Shown here one piece after another: positions 8,007 to 15,918 of a stretch of DNA of 21,311 bases. The stretch is from JBPEXY01 sp052031065. Lineage in GTDB: Bacteria > Pseudomonadota > Gammaproteobacteria > Immundisolibacterales > Immundisolibacteraceae. Where the stretch lies: assembly GCA_052031065.1 (NCBI GenBank), contig JBPEXY010000284.1:1-21311 (forward strand), in the 5' to 3' direction. Positions within the stretch are counted from its first letter, which is position 1. Every line of letters starts with the position of its first letter. The translations under genes were made by a program, and so were the position numbers. The notes under the pieces were generated by a model. It did no database searches. It was not told the DNA's origin and was given only the letters and a program-made list of their open reading frames with translations.

Positions 8007-8696
8007 GTGACACACCCAGTGGTCAGTTGTCGTCGACTGGGCAAAACCTTTTACGATGCGGATCGCTGCCTGCAGCTGTTTGAGAGTATTGATCTGCAGC
8101 TGGGGGTAGGGGAGACCCTGGCAATTATTGGTGAATCGGGTTGTGGAAAGTCCACTCTGTTGCATCTGTTAGCCGGCCTCGAGCAGCCCACCGCAGGTGA
8201 GGTCTTTCATGATGGCGTAGCGCTTGCCGAGCTTACGGAGTCAGCGCGCTGTGAAATACGCAACACCCGGCTCGGGTTTGTCTATCAGTTTCACCATCTG
8301 CTGGCAGAGTTTTCAGCTTTGGAGAATGTCGCCATGCCGTTGCTGATTCGCGGAGAAAGCAGTAAACAGGCCCGGTTGCGTGCGCTGGAGATGCTGTCGC
8401 TGGTTGGGCTCGCTGATCGAGCAGAACACCGGCCCGCCCAGTTATCCGGTGGTGAGCGTCAACGTACGGCAATAGCTCGCGCTATGGTTGGCAGGCCCGG
8501 AGCAATTTTTGCTGATGAACCTACCGGTAATCTGGACGAAAAAACGGCCGAAGAGACCTGGGGTGTGCTCGAACAGGCCAACCGGGAGTTGGGGGTAAGT
8601 CTGCTAGTGGTAACCCACGCCCCTGGGCTCGCGGAGCGCATGAACAGGGTCTGTCGGCTGGCCGCCGGGCAACTTAATCCGGTGGTTTCCGCCTAA
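8007..8696 (+). CDS. lolD: Lipoprotein-releasing ABC transporter ATPase LolD
   Basis: This ATPase subunit powers lipoprotein extraction by the Lol permease. In the 229-residue product the Walker A motif GESGCGKST is at 42-50, a Q-loop with the LolD-typical YQFHHLLAEFSALENVAMPL stretch is at about 93-112, the ABC signature LSGGERQRTA at 146-155, Walker B AIFADEPTGNLD at 166-177 and the switch histidine in VVTHAP near 204. Length matches E. coli LolD (233). A GTG at 8001 is also in frame, but it overlaps the AGGAGG Shine-Dalgarno at 7996-8001. GTG 8007 lies 5 nt after that sequence and is therefore preferred. The last 23 bp overlap the convergent DUF2062 gene. Confidence 0.95.
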   Translation: MTHPVVSCRRLGKTFYDADRCLQLFESIDLQLGVGETLAIIGESGCGKSTLLHLLAGLEQPTAGEVFHDGVALAELTESARCEIRNTRLGFVYQFHHLLAEFSALENVAMPLLIRGESSKQARLRALEMLSLVGLADRAEHRPAQLSGGERQRTAIARAMVGRPGAIFADEPTGNLDEKTAEETWGVLEQANRELGVSLLVVTHAPGLAERMNRVCRLAAGQLNPVVSA

Positions 8697-9195
8697 CCTG
8701 CTGGCGCGATTTGCGATCCGCCCAGCGGCGGCGAATGTCTGCTTTCCAGAGTTGCCGGAGTACAAAATGGGTGGCCAGGGCGGCAACTGACCCTGCAGCC
8801 AGACAACCGACTCCGACCGGAGCCAGGTTGCTCACAAACCAATCGATACTGAACTGGTAGCCGTCGGTGGGTCCCGCATCGCCGAGTATCCATAGTCCCA
8901 GTTCATAGCAGGCAAAAAATACCGCTGGCGCGGTGACCGGGTTGCTGATCCAGGTGGTCGCCAACGAGAGCGGGACGTTTCCACGTAGCAGCAGAGAGCT
9001 GAGTGCTGCCAGCGGCATCTGGCCGATAATCGGCATAAAGCCCCAGAACACACCTATCGCGCCGCCCATCGATACAGAACGGCGATTGAGGTGCCAGAGG
9101 TTCTCATCGCCGAGCAGGTGGGCGACAGATCGTAACGCAGGTTTTTGCAGCAGCGATTCCTTTGTCGGTAACCACTCGCGAAGGCGACGTTTCAT
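8674..9195 (-). CDS. DUF2062 family membrane protein
   Basis: The 173-residue product has the DUF2062 pattern: a basic N-terminus (MKRRLREWLPTKESL), then NRRSVSMGGAIGVFWGFMPIIG at about 37-58, a helix containing MPLAALSSLLLRGN, the hallmark TTWISNPVTAPAVFFACYELG at 80-100, and a final helix at about 126-146 before a basic tail. It is an inner-membrane protein with three or four helices. The biochemical role is unknown; similar domains occur near cell-envelope genes. It is divergent from comEC, separated by a short AT-rich spacer, and overlaps the end of lolD by 23 bp. The same order (lolD, DUF2062, comEC) is known from Pseudomonas, so this is conserved synteny rather than an insertion. The ATG at 9195 is the natural start. 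Confidence 0.9.
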   Translation of the reverse strand: MKRRLREWLPTKESLLQKPALRSVAHLLGDENLWHLNRRSVSMGGAIGVFWGFMPIIGQMPLAALSSLLLRGNVPLSLATTWISNPVTAPAVFFACYELGLWILGDAGPTDGYQFSIDWFVSNLAPVGVGCLAAGSVAALATHFVLRQLWKADIRRRWADRKSRQQVRRKPPD

Positions 9196-9253
9196 GTTGG
9201 GTTACTATTAATTAAATACGTTAGGAGTGGCCGCGGACCTGCTGGGGAGATCT

Positions 9254-11656
9254 GTGCGCGAGGCAGCAAAAAACTATCTAGACCTCTGGTTTGTTGTCGC
9301 CTGGTTGAGTGGAATCGCCTGTCAACAGCTGTTACCACAACCGGTCGCTGTCGAACCCTGCCTGCTGATGGCATCGCTTCTCTGTCTCGGTATCTGGTGG
9401 CTATGGCCCCGGTCATCTGCACTGGTTGTGGTGTTGGCCTTGCTGCTGACATCTTTGCTGGGTCTGCTGCGAGCCGGCTGGACAGCGGAAAATGTTGTTG
9501 AGAGCAGGCTCGATTCGTCACTGAATCGAGCGCGCTGCATTATACAGGGTCAGGTGGCTTCAATAGATAGCCAGACCGAATCGATCACCCGTTTTCTGTT
9601 GTCGGTTGAGCAAGCGCAATGTTTAGATCGCGGTCAACAGAGCAGCCAACCAAATATTGATAAGGTCAGGCTTGCCTGGTATCGGCCTGATCAGGCAGTT
9701 GCCCTGGGGGAGCGGTGGTCGATGCAGGTGGTATTAAAGAGACCTCACGGCATGGCTAATCCGGGGTTGTTCGATTACAGCCTTTGGTTGGCACAGCGGG
9801 GTGTTGGAGCTACCGGTTACGTCGCGAGCGGACAGAAGCCAGATAAACTGGCGGAACCGGCCGGTCCGGCTGGTTTCGTCTCTGTCGATTTGCTGCGAGG
9901 TTATCTTGCCGCACGACTAACAGAGGTGCTGGCCGGCCATCCGCAGACGGCAGTCATCAGGGCGCTTGCGCTTGGTGATCGTAGTGGCCTCGACCCGCAG
10001 ACCCGCGAGCAGATGCAGTTGAGCGGCACCAGCCATCTGCTTGCGGTCTCCGGTCTCCATATTGGTTTGATCGGTTCTTTTGTCTGGGCACTGTTCGCCT
10101 ACTGCTGGCGGCTCTATCCGCGCGGAATGCTCTGGGTTCCAGCACCGATTGCAGGAGCGCCCGCCGGCTGGTTGGCCGCTGGCGCCTATGCACTGCTTTC
10201 CGGATTCGCTCTACCCGCTCAGCGTTCACTGATTATGTTTTCTGTCGCGGTGTTAGCAGTAATTCTGCGCCGGGAAGTATTCAGTCGACGTTCGTTTCTG
10301 TTGGCGATGGTGCTGGTTACCCTGTGGCAGCCTCTGGCGTTGTTGCAGCCGGGGTTCTGGCTCTCTTTCGGTGCCCTGGCGGTGATCGCCTGGGCGCTGG
10401 TCGGGCGTCCGCCGGCGTCTGGATGGCTGCATTACGGTTTCGCTGTGGTACGAGTCCAGACGGTGATCTGGATCGGGTTGTTGCCGCTCGGACTCTATTT
10501 TTTTCAAAGTTATTCTGTCGTCTCGCTGCCGGCTAATCTGGTCGCCATTCCGGTGATCACGCTACTGGTGTTACCACTGGCACTTCTGGGTACTCTGCTG
10601 ATGGTGGTCAATGAGCTTGCCGGTGGCGCAGTTCTGCTGCTGGCCGCGCAGCTTAGTGATCTGCTCTGGAGTTATCTGCAGTGGCTGGTCGACCTCGGCG
10701 AATCGGCGAAGCCTGGTCTGTTCCCCCGACTGCGGGTCGATTCGTTGCTGCAAGCACTGGTCACCGCCCTGGGAGCTTTATGGCTCGCTGCGCCTCGAGG
10801 TGTGCCGGCACGTGGGCTTGGGCTGTTATGTCTGTTGCCGCTGGTTATTCACACCGATGGTGAAGGTAGAGCGGGTCACGTCGGCGAGTTCGATCTGGTG
10901 GTGCATGATGTCGGCCAGGGGTTAGCGCTGACCATCACCACTGCCAACCATGTACTGGTCTATGATGTCGGTGCACGATTTAGCGAACGTTTTGATGTCG
11001 GCCGAGATATCGTCGCGCAGTCACTGCTGCGACGTGGCCGCTCTCATATCGACAGGCTGGTGATTTCTCATGCTGACAACGACCACGCCGGTGGACTGTC
11101 CGGACTGCTTGAACAGCTCTCTGTTGGGCAGATCATCACTGGCACTCCCGAGCAGTTACAACAGGTTGTGGTGAGCGGCTGCAGCGAACAAGATTGGGAG
11201 TGGGATGGGGTAGCGTTTCATCTGTTTAATGTCGTCAACAGCAGTGGCGGGAGTGACAACGACCGCTCCTGTCTGCTGCGCGTGGGTGGTGCACAAGGGG
11301 TGTTGGTACCCGGGGATATCAGTGGCAGTGCTGAACGCCAATTGCTAGCCGAACGGTACCGCGGGGGAGATGGACAGCAGCTGTCCGCTACGGTGCTGCT
11401 GGTACCCCATCACGGCAGCCGTTTTTCTTCCACTCCGGGCTGGCTCGATGCCATTGATCCGCAAATTGCCGTGGTGTCGAGCGGTTATGCCAACCGCTTT
11501 AACCACCCTCATGTTGACGTTGTGACGCGGTATCGTCAACGGTCAATCAGATTTCTCGATACTGCGGACGTGGGAGCGGTGACCATCCATTTCAATGATC
11601 AGGGTGTTATCGACTGGTGGTCGGCAAGGGGGGCAAAGCCACGATACTGGCATTGA
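9254..11656 (+). CDS. comEC: DNA internalisation competence protein ComEC/Rec2
   Basis: The product of about 800 residues forms the inner-membrane channel that takes up single-stranded DNA in natural transformation. Order of parts: N-terminal helices and an OB-like DUF4131 region (to about residue 200), the competence domain with SHLLAVSGLHIGLIGSFVWA near 260-279 and a series of helices to about 525, then a metallo-beta-lactamase-like domain with HDVGQGLALTI near 551-561, SHADNDHAGG near 605-614 and LLVPHHGSRFSS further on. The metal-binding HxDxDH motif is intact, so the domain may be a working nuclease. The frame opens at GTG 9227, but the AGGAG there runs into the codon itself. GTG 9254 has GGGGAG 4 nt upstream and is preferred. 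Presence alone does not show competence. In several gammaproteobacteria comEC heads the exbB/msbA/lpxK block, as here. Confidence 0.95.
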   Translation: MREAAKNYLDLWFVVAWLSGIACQQLLPQPVAVEPCLLMASLLCLGIWWLWPRSSALVVVLALLLTSLLGLLRAGWTAENVVESRLDSSLNRARCIIQGQVASIDSQTESITRFLLSVEQAQCLDRGQQSSQPNIDKVRLAWYRPDQAVALGERWSMQVVLKRPHGMANPGLFDYSLWLAQRGVGATGYVASGQKPDKLAEPAGPAGFVSVDLLRGYLAARLTEVLAGHPQTAVIRALALGDRSGLDPQTREQMQLSGTSHLLAVSGLHIGLIGSFVWALFAYCWRLYPRGMLWVPAPIAGAPAGWLAAGAYALLSGFALPAQRSLIMFSVAVLAVILRREVFSRRSFLLAMVLVTLWQPLALLQPGFWLSFGALAVIAWALVGRPPASGWLHYGFAVVRVQTVIWIGLLPLGLYFFQSYSVVSLPANLVAIPVITLLVLPLALLGTLLMVVNELAGGAVLLLAAQLSDLLWSYLQWLVDLGESAKPGLFPRLRVDSLLQALVTALGALWLAAPRGVPARGLGLLCLLPLVIHTDGEGRAGHVGEFDLVVHDVGQGLALTITTANHVLVYDVGARFSERFDVGRDIVAQSLLRRGRSHIDRLVISHADNDHAGGLSGLLEQLSVGQIITGTPEQLQQVVVSGCSEQDWEWDGVAFHLFNVVNSSGGSDNDRSCLLRVGGAQGVLVPGDISGSAERQLLAERYRGGDGQQLSATVLLVPHHGSRFSSTPGWLDAIDPQIAVVSSGYANRFNHPHVDVVTRYRQRSIRFLDTADVGAVTIHFNDQGVIDWWSARGAKPRYWH

Positions 11657-11808
11657 TTTATGCAATCACAGGCACCCGTTCCAGCGCTTATTTAGCGGGC
11701 AGTTCTGCTGGTCTGCTGTGCTAGAATCGAGTGTCGCCATCGGGGCTTTTTTCTGTTTCTAAAATCACCGGTTTGTACCGGGTTTTTATTGATAATACTG
11801 GGTATGTT

Positions 11809-12429
11809 TTGATCGAACTTGTTCTATCCGGCGGTTGGTTGATGCCGCCAATTCTGCTCTGTTCGGTGGTGGCGCTCGCTATCGTAATCGAACGCTTCTG
11901 GGCCCTGCAGCCACAGAAGATTAATCCTGATTTTCTCCTTGGCAGAATTCGCCGCTGGCACCGTGAGGGGCAGCTCAACGCAGACCGAGTCCGTGCGTTA
12001 AGCGAACATTCACCTTTGGGGCGGGTACTGGCTGCCGGTTTGGCCAATCTCGATGTCAGTCGTGAGGTCATGCGGGAGAATATTGAAGCGGCTGGTCGCC
12101 ATGTAGTGCTTGAACTGGATCGGTTCCTCAATACCCTCGGCACCATTGCGTCAATTACCCCGTTGATGGGACTGCTTGGCACCGTGATCGGCATGATCAA
12201 GGTGTTCGCGGTGATTACCGAGCAGGGAGTGGGTGACCCGACGGTGCTTTCCGGCGGGATTTCCGAGGCCCTGATCACCACGGCGGCAGGATTGACCGTC
12301 GCCATCCCCTCGGTGCTGTTTCACCGCTATTTTCGTGGTCGCGTCAACGAGTTGGTGGTGGAGATGGAGCAGGAGGCGATCCGTATGGTGGAAGTGATTC
12401 ATGGTGAACGTCCGGACAGCGACGAGTGA
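11809..12429 (+). CDS. exbB: ExbB/TolQ-family proton-channel protein
   Basis: The product belongs to the MotA/TolQ/ExbB family, pentameric inner-membrane channels that use proton flow with an ExbD/TolR partner. With the TTG at 11809 it is 206 residues, beginning (M)IELVLSGGWLMPPILLCSVVALAIVIERFW, which aligns with related proteins in the same gene position in Pseudomonas. Later helices contain TLGTIASITPLMGLLGTVIGMIKVF and GGISEALITTAAGLTVAIPSVLFHRYF, both family hallmarks. The frame can be extended to a GTG at 11731, adding 26 residues unlike the family. Neither start has a good Shine-Dalgarno. It overlaps exbD by 4 bp. Pairs like this located between comEC and lipid A genes are conserved, but their client is not established; TonB energisation or envelope transport are both possible. 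Confidence 0.88.
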   Translation: MIELVLSGGWLMPPILLCSVVALAIVIERFWALQPQKINPDFLLGRIRRWHREGQLNADRVRALSEHSPLGRVLAAGLANLDVSREVMRENIEAAGRHVVLELDRFLNTLGTIASITPLMGLLGTVIGMIKVFAVITEQGVGDPTVLSGGISEALITTAAGLTVAIPSVLFHRYFRGRVNELVVEMEQEAIRMVEVIHGERPDSDE

Positions 12430-12914
12430 AATTCAGTTCCCGGTCGACTGAGGATGACAGCCCCATCGTAGAGCTCACACCTCTGATTGATGTGGTGTTT
12501 CTGCTGCTGATCTTTTTCATGGTCTCCAGCACCTTTAAAGACGAGGCGCGGTTGGCGGTTGATCTGCCCGAATCATCCGCCGAGACCAGTGACCAGCCAC
12601 CGCAGTCTCTGGAAGTGGTGCTGACCGCAGACGGCCGCTATTTCATCAATGGAGAACCACTGAATGATGCAGATGCGGAATCTGCGGAGCTATCTGTCGG
12701 AGTCTCAATCGATCTGTTGAAACAGCACCTTTTGCGCGCAGCAGCCGGTCGTTCAGACCCTTCAGTGGTGATCTCTGCCGACCGTGACGCTCGCCATGGT
12801 CAGGTGGTCGCGCTGCTGGAAGCCGCACGTCAGCTCAATTATCTGAAAATCAGTTTTACTGCAGAACGTGGTGCGGGATCGACCTCATCCGCAGAGGTTG
12901 ATGATGGTAACTAG
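12426..12914 (+). CDS. exbD: ExbD/TolR-family proton-channel partner
   Basis: The 162-residue protein has a short cytoplasmic N-terminus, one transmembrane helix at about 18-36 (LTPLIDVVFLLLIFFMVSST) carrying the essential Asp22 of the family, and a periplasmic domain that ends in VVISADRDARHGQVVALLEAARQLNYLKISFTAE, the standard ExbD/TolR fold. The region at about 40-100 is slightly longer than in short ExbD proteins. The start is the GTG at 12426, which overlaps the exbB stop as GTGA, so translation is probably coupled. The gene runs 11-14 bp into msbA. Together with ExbB it would convert the proton gradient into movement of a periplasmic partner; no TonB or TolA gene is present here. Confidence 0.9.
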   Translation: MKFSSRSTEDDSPIVELTPLIDVVFLLLIFFMVSSTFKDEARLAVDLPESSAETSDQPPQSLEVVLTADGRYFINGEPLNDADAESAELSVGVSIDLLKQHLLRAAAGRSDPSVVISADRDARHGQVVALLEAARQLNYLKISFTAERGAGSTSSAEVDDGN

Positions 12915-14712
12915 CCAGGCACAACAGAAGTTGGCGGACGCAGGCGGCGCAGAGTCGACCGGGGAAACCGATTACCTGCAGATATACCGGCGGCTACTGG
13001 GGTATGCAACCCCACACTGGCGGGTTTTTATCGTCGCGATCATAGCGCTGGTCGGTATGGGCCTGACCAACACCGCTTTCGCCGCGCTGATGAAGCCGCT
13101 GATTGATGGCAGTTTTGTTGACAAGGACCCCGCCATTATTGCGTTGATTCCGTTTGCGGTAATCGGACTCGCACTGGTACGCCTGCTGGTTGATTTTGGA
13201 TCGAAATACTCCATGTCGTGGATCGCTCGTAAGGTGATTCTAAAGTTGCGTACGGAGATGTTTGACCACCTGCTGAGGTTGCCGGCGCGGTTTTTCGATC
13301 TCAACGCATCCGGCAAGCTGATTTCCAAAGTCACTTATGACGTCGAGCAGGTGGCGATGGCCGCGACCGAGGCGGTGACCGTGCTGACCCGCGACTCCAT
13401 CACCGTTGTCGGCCTGTTGGGCTGGATGGTCTGGCTGAACTGGAAGCTGGCGATTATGTTCGTACTTGTCGGCCCATCGATTGCGATAGTGATTCTCAAA
13501 CTGAACAAGCGTTATCGCGGTTTGAGTAAACGGCTGCAAAACTCCATGGGCAGTATCACCCAGTCGGCTGATGAGGTGATCAGTGGCCATCTACTGACCA
13601 AGATATTTACCAATCAGGAGCGTGAGTCGGGTGCCTTCGACAAGGTCAGCGAACGCAATCGCAGTCTGCATATGAAGTGGGTATCGGTGGATACCATCGG
13701 CAGTAACCTGGTGCAGATCATTCTTGCCATTGCCTTGGCCGGGTCGGTCTATGCAGCGGCGACTTTCGCCAGTACCGAGCAGATGACCGCTGGCGGCTTC
13801 ATGTCCTTCATTATGGCGATGATGATGTTGCAGGGACCGATCAAAAAGCTAACCAAAATGAACTCCGTTGTTCAGCGTGGGCTCACCGCCTCTGTAAGCG
13901 TTTTCGGACTGCTGGACCAGGACCCGGAGCGCGATACGGGTAGCAGGCAATTCGAACAGATTCCCCGCACCGTCGAGTACCGTAACGTCAGTTTCAGTTA
14001 CGACCCCGAAGGTGAGCCGGTTTTGAGAGACATATCCTTTGTTGCCGAGGCGGGGCAAACAGTTGCTATTGTTGGTGGCTCCGGTGGTGGGAAATCGACT
14101 CTGGTCAATCTGTTACCGCGCTTTTACGAGCCTCTTGCAGGCACTATTCTGGTCGGTGGTGTCGACAGCCAGACCCTGAAGTTACAGGCACTGCGCGAAC
14201 AGATCTCGCTGGTCGGTCAGAACGTCATTCTGTTTAACGATACCGTGGCCAACAACATCGCCTACGGCGGTGGTGATAATGTGACCCGAGAGCAGATAGA
14301 GCAGGCAGCGCAGATGGCAAATGCAGCAGGCTTTATTGAGGCGCTCGCGGACGGGTACGACACGCTGGTTGGTGATAATGGTGTGCTGCTTTCCGGCGGT
14401 CAGCGACAACGTATCGCCATTGCCAGGGCACTGTTGAAGGACGCGCCGATTCTGGTTCTGGATGAGGCTACCTCCAGCCTTGACACTGAATCGGAGCGGG
14501 CGATTCAGGCTGCACTGGATGGGTTGATGGCTGATCGCACCACCCTGGTGATTGCTCACCGATTGTCAACTATTGAAAAGGCCGACCAGATTCTGGTGGT
14601 GCGGGCCGGTAGCATTGTCGAGCGCGGTACCCATCAGCAGCTGCTGGCAGAGGGTGGTTATTACAGCGAACTGCACCGTATGCAGTTCAATGAACCGGGT
14701 ATCGCCGTCTGA
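12904..14712 (+). CDS. msbA: Lipid A export ATP-binding/permease protein MsbA
   Basis: The product of about 602 residues is a half-size ABC exporter (E. coli MsbA is 582) that flips lipid A-core across the inner membrane as a homodimer. Six membrane helices occupy roughly residues 35-310. The ATPase domain has Walker A GGSGGGKST at 391-399, a Q-loop in ISLVGQNVILFNDTVANNIAY, the signature LSGGQRQRIAIA from 496, Walker B ILVLDEATSS from 516 and the switch His552 in IAHRLST. Two adjacent ATGs lie at 12901 and 12904; AGAGG at 12893-12897 is 6 nt before the second, which is preferred. A longer frame from 12868 would lie inside exbD and is rejected. The gene overlaps exbD and is followed 5 bp later by lpxK, the E. 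coli arrangement, fitting joint supply of lipid A. Confidence 0.96.
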   Translation: MVTSQAQQKLADAGGAESTGETDYLQIYRRLLGYATPHWRVFIVAIIALVGMGLTNTAFAALMKPLIDGSFVDKDPAIIALIPFAVIGLALVRLLVDFGSKYSMSWIARKVILKLRTEMFDHLLRLPARFFDLNASGKLISKVTYDVEQVAMAATEAVTVLTRDSITVVGLLGWMVWLNWKLAIMFVLVGPSIAIVILKLNKRYRGLSKRLQNSMGSITQSADEVISGHLLTKIFTNQERESGAFDKVSERNRSLHMKWVSVDTIGSNLVQIILAIALAGSVYAAATFASTEQMTAGGFMSFIMAMMMLQGPIKKLTKMNSVVQRGLTASVSVFGLLDQDPERDTGSRQFEQIPRTVEYRNVSFSYDPEGEPVLRDISFVAEAGQTVAIVGGSGGGKSTLVNLLPRFYEPLAGTILVGGVDSQTLKLQALREQISLVGQNVILFNDTVANNIAYGGGDNVTREQIEQAAQMANAAGFIEALADGYDTLVGDNGVLLSGGQRQRIAIARALLKDAPILVLDEATSSLDTESERAIQAALDGLMADRTTLVIAHRLSTIEKADQILVVRAGSIVERGTHQQLLAEGGYYSELHRMQFNEPGIAV

Positions 14713-14717
14713 GCACC

Positions 14718-15737
14718 ATGCGCTCCCCTTTTATCAGCCGTCGAAGGCTCGAACCTTTTCTGCATCGTATCTGGTACCGCTCTGCGCAGCCATGGCAACT
14801 CTTGCTAATGCCGTTGAGCCTGGTGTTTAGCGGTGTTGTTTTCCTGCGCAGGAAGGCCTACCGGGCCGGTTGGTTGCAAAGTGCCCGCGTTGCTGCGCCG
14901 GTGATCGTGGTCGGAAATATCACCGTCGGCGGTAGTGGCAAAACGCCCTTCGTGATCTGGTTGGTCGAACTATTTTCCGCCCATGGTTTTCGTCCTGGTG
15001 TTGTCAGTCGGGGCTATGGAGGAGCAGCGAGTTACTGGCCGCAACAGGTACGCGGCGATTCTGATCCACAGGCAGTGGGGGATGAACCGATCATGCTAGC
15101 GCGGCGTTGCAACTGCCCGGTGGTGGTCGATCCGGAGCGGACAAGAGGTGCCCGGGCATTGATCGAGCAGGCCGGTTGTGACCTGATTATCGCCGATGAT
15201 GGTTTACAGCACTATGCGCTGCAGCGCGATGTCGAGATCGGCATGATTGATGGTCGCAGACGCTTCGGTAATGGCTGGTTACTGCCCGCTGGACCGCTCA
15301 GGGAGCCGCCGAGCCGTCTGCAGGAGTGCGATTTTCTTGTCGTCAAGGGACGCTCCGCCGGCCGCGAGTACCCAATGAAATTTGTCGATTATCAGCTCCT
15401 GCCGCTGACTCCTGGAAGAAGTCCGCAGCAGCCCGAACTGTTTGCCGGTGGGACTGTGCACGCGGTGACCGCCATCGGTGATGCGGAGAGTTTTTTCGCG
15501 ACCTTGCGGCGTCTCGGAATGGAGGTGATTCCCCATGCGTTGCCGGACCACCATCCGCTGTTTGAGGAGTCGTTTGAATTTGGCGACCAGCTGCCGGTGA
15601 TTATGACCGACAAGGATGCCGTCAAATGTCGCGAAAACCTGCATGATAACTGCTGGCTGTTGCGTTTTTCGGTTGAAGTAGGCGATAAACTCGATCAAAA
15701 GCTGATCAATATTCTGGAGGCACGAAAACGTGGTTGA
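14718..15737 (+). CDS. lpxK: Tetraacyldisaccharide 4'-kinase LpxK
   Basis: The 339-residue product phosphorylates the 4' position of the disaccharide precursor to give lipid IVA, at the cytoplasmic face of the inner membrane. An N-terminal hydrophobic helix at about 24-44 anchors it. The P-loop GNITVGGSGKTP is at 66-77, followed by SRGYGG at 97-102, GDEP at 121-124 and the catalytic DDGLQHYALQRD at 160-171; these are the known LpxK motifs in the right order and spacing. Length is normal (E. coli 328). The ATG at 14718 has no strong Shine-Dalgarno and lies 5 bp after the msbA stop, so it probably depends on translational coupling. It overlaps the next gene by 8 bp. Confidence 0.97.
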   Translation: MRSPFISRRRLEPFLHRIWYRSAQPWQLLLMPLSLVFSGVVFLRRKAYRAGWLQSARVAAPVIVVGNITVGGSGKTPFVIWLVELFSAHGFRPGVVSRGYGGAASYWPQQVRGDSDPQAVGDEPIMLARRCNCPVVVDPERTRGARALIEQAGCDLIIADDGLQHYALQRDVEIGMIDGRRRFGNGWLLPAGPLREPPSRLQECDFLVVKGRSAGREYPMKFVDYQLLPLTPGRSPQQPELFAGGTVHAVTAIGDAESFFATLRRLGMEVIPHALPDHHPLFEESFEFGDQLPVIMTDKDAVKCRENLHDNCWLLRFSVEVGDKLDQKLINILEARKRG

Positions 15738-15918
15738 TAAGGCACTTCTGGAGATTCTCGCCTGTCCACTCTGTAAAGGGCCGTTGCACTACGACCGGAA
15801 AGCGCAGGAGATGATTTGCGCTGTTGACCGGTTGGCTTATCCGATCAGGGATGGCATCCCGGTAATGCTTGAAGATGAAGCGCGCCAACTCGGCAGTGAA
15901 GAAGAGGTGGCACGCTGA
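15730..15918 (+). CDS. Trm112/YcaR family small zinc-ribbon-like protein (UPF0434)
   Basis: This 62-residue protein matches E. coli YcaR almost along its full length: LLEILACPLCKGPL at 6-19, MICAVDRLAYPIRDGIPVML at about 28-47, then an acidic end. The CPLC pair and Cys30 resemble the Trm112 zinc site, although only three cysteines are visible, as in YcaR. The family member between lpxK and kdsB is conserved across gammaproteobacteria. Its role is unsettled; Trm112 proteins in eukaryotes activate methyltransferases, and that should not be carried over directly. The start is GTG 15730, with GGAGG at 15716-15720 inside lpxK. The last codons hold the Shine-Dalgarno that appears to serve kdsB, and the TGA overlaps the kdsB start. 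Confidence 0.93.
   Translation: MVDKALLEILACPLCKGPLHYDRKAQEMICAVDRLAYPIRDGIPVMLEDEARQLGSEEEVAR
15903..15910 (+). promoter_or_regulatory. Strong Shine-Dalgarno for kdsB CTG start
   Basis: AGAGGTGG lies within the last codons of the Trm112-like gene. It contains the GAGG core complementary to the 16S rRNA 3' end, and its last base is 4 nt before CTG 15915 (AGAGG core ends 7 nt before). This spacing supports CTG 15915 as the real initiation codon of kdsB rather than the later TTG at 15960, which has no comparable sequence in front of it. Confidence 0.7.

Noticed and set aside
11721..12305. 194-codon minus-strand frame antisense to exbB
   Set aside because: Ser/Arg-rich composition typical of a shadow of a membrane protein gene; exbB is clear.
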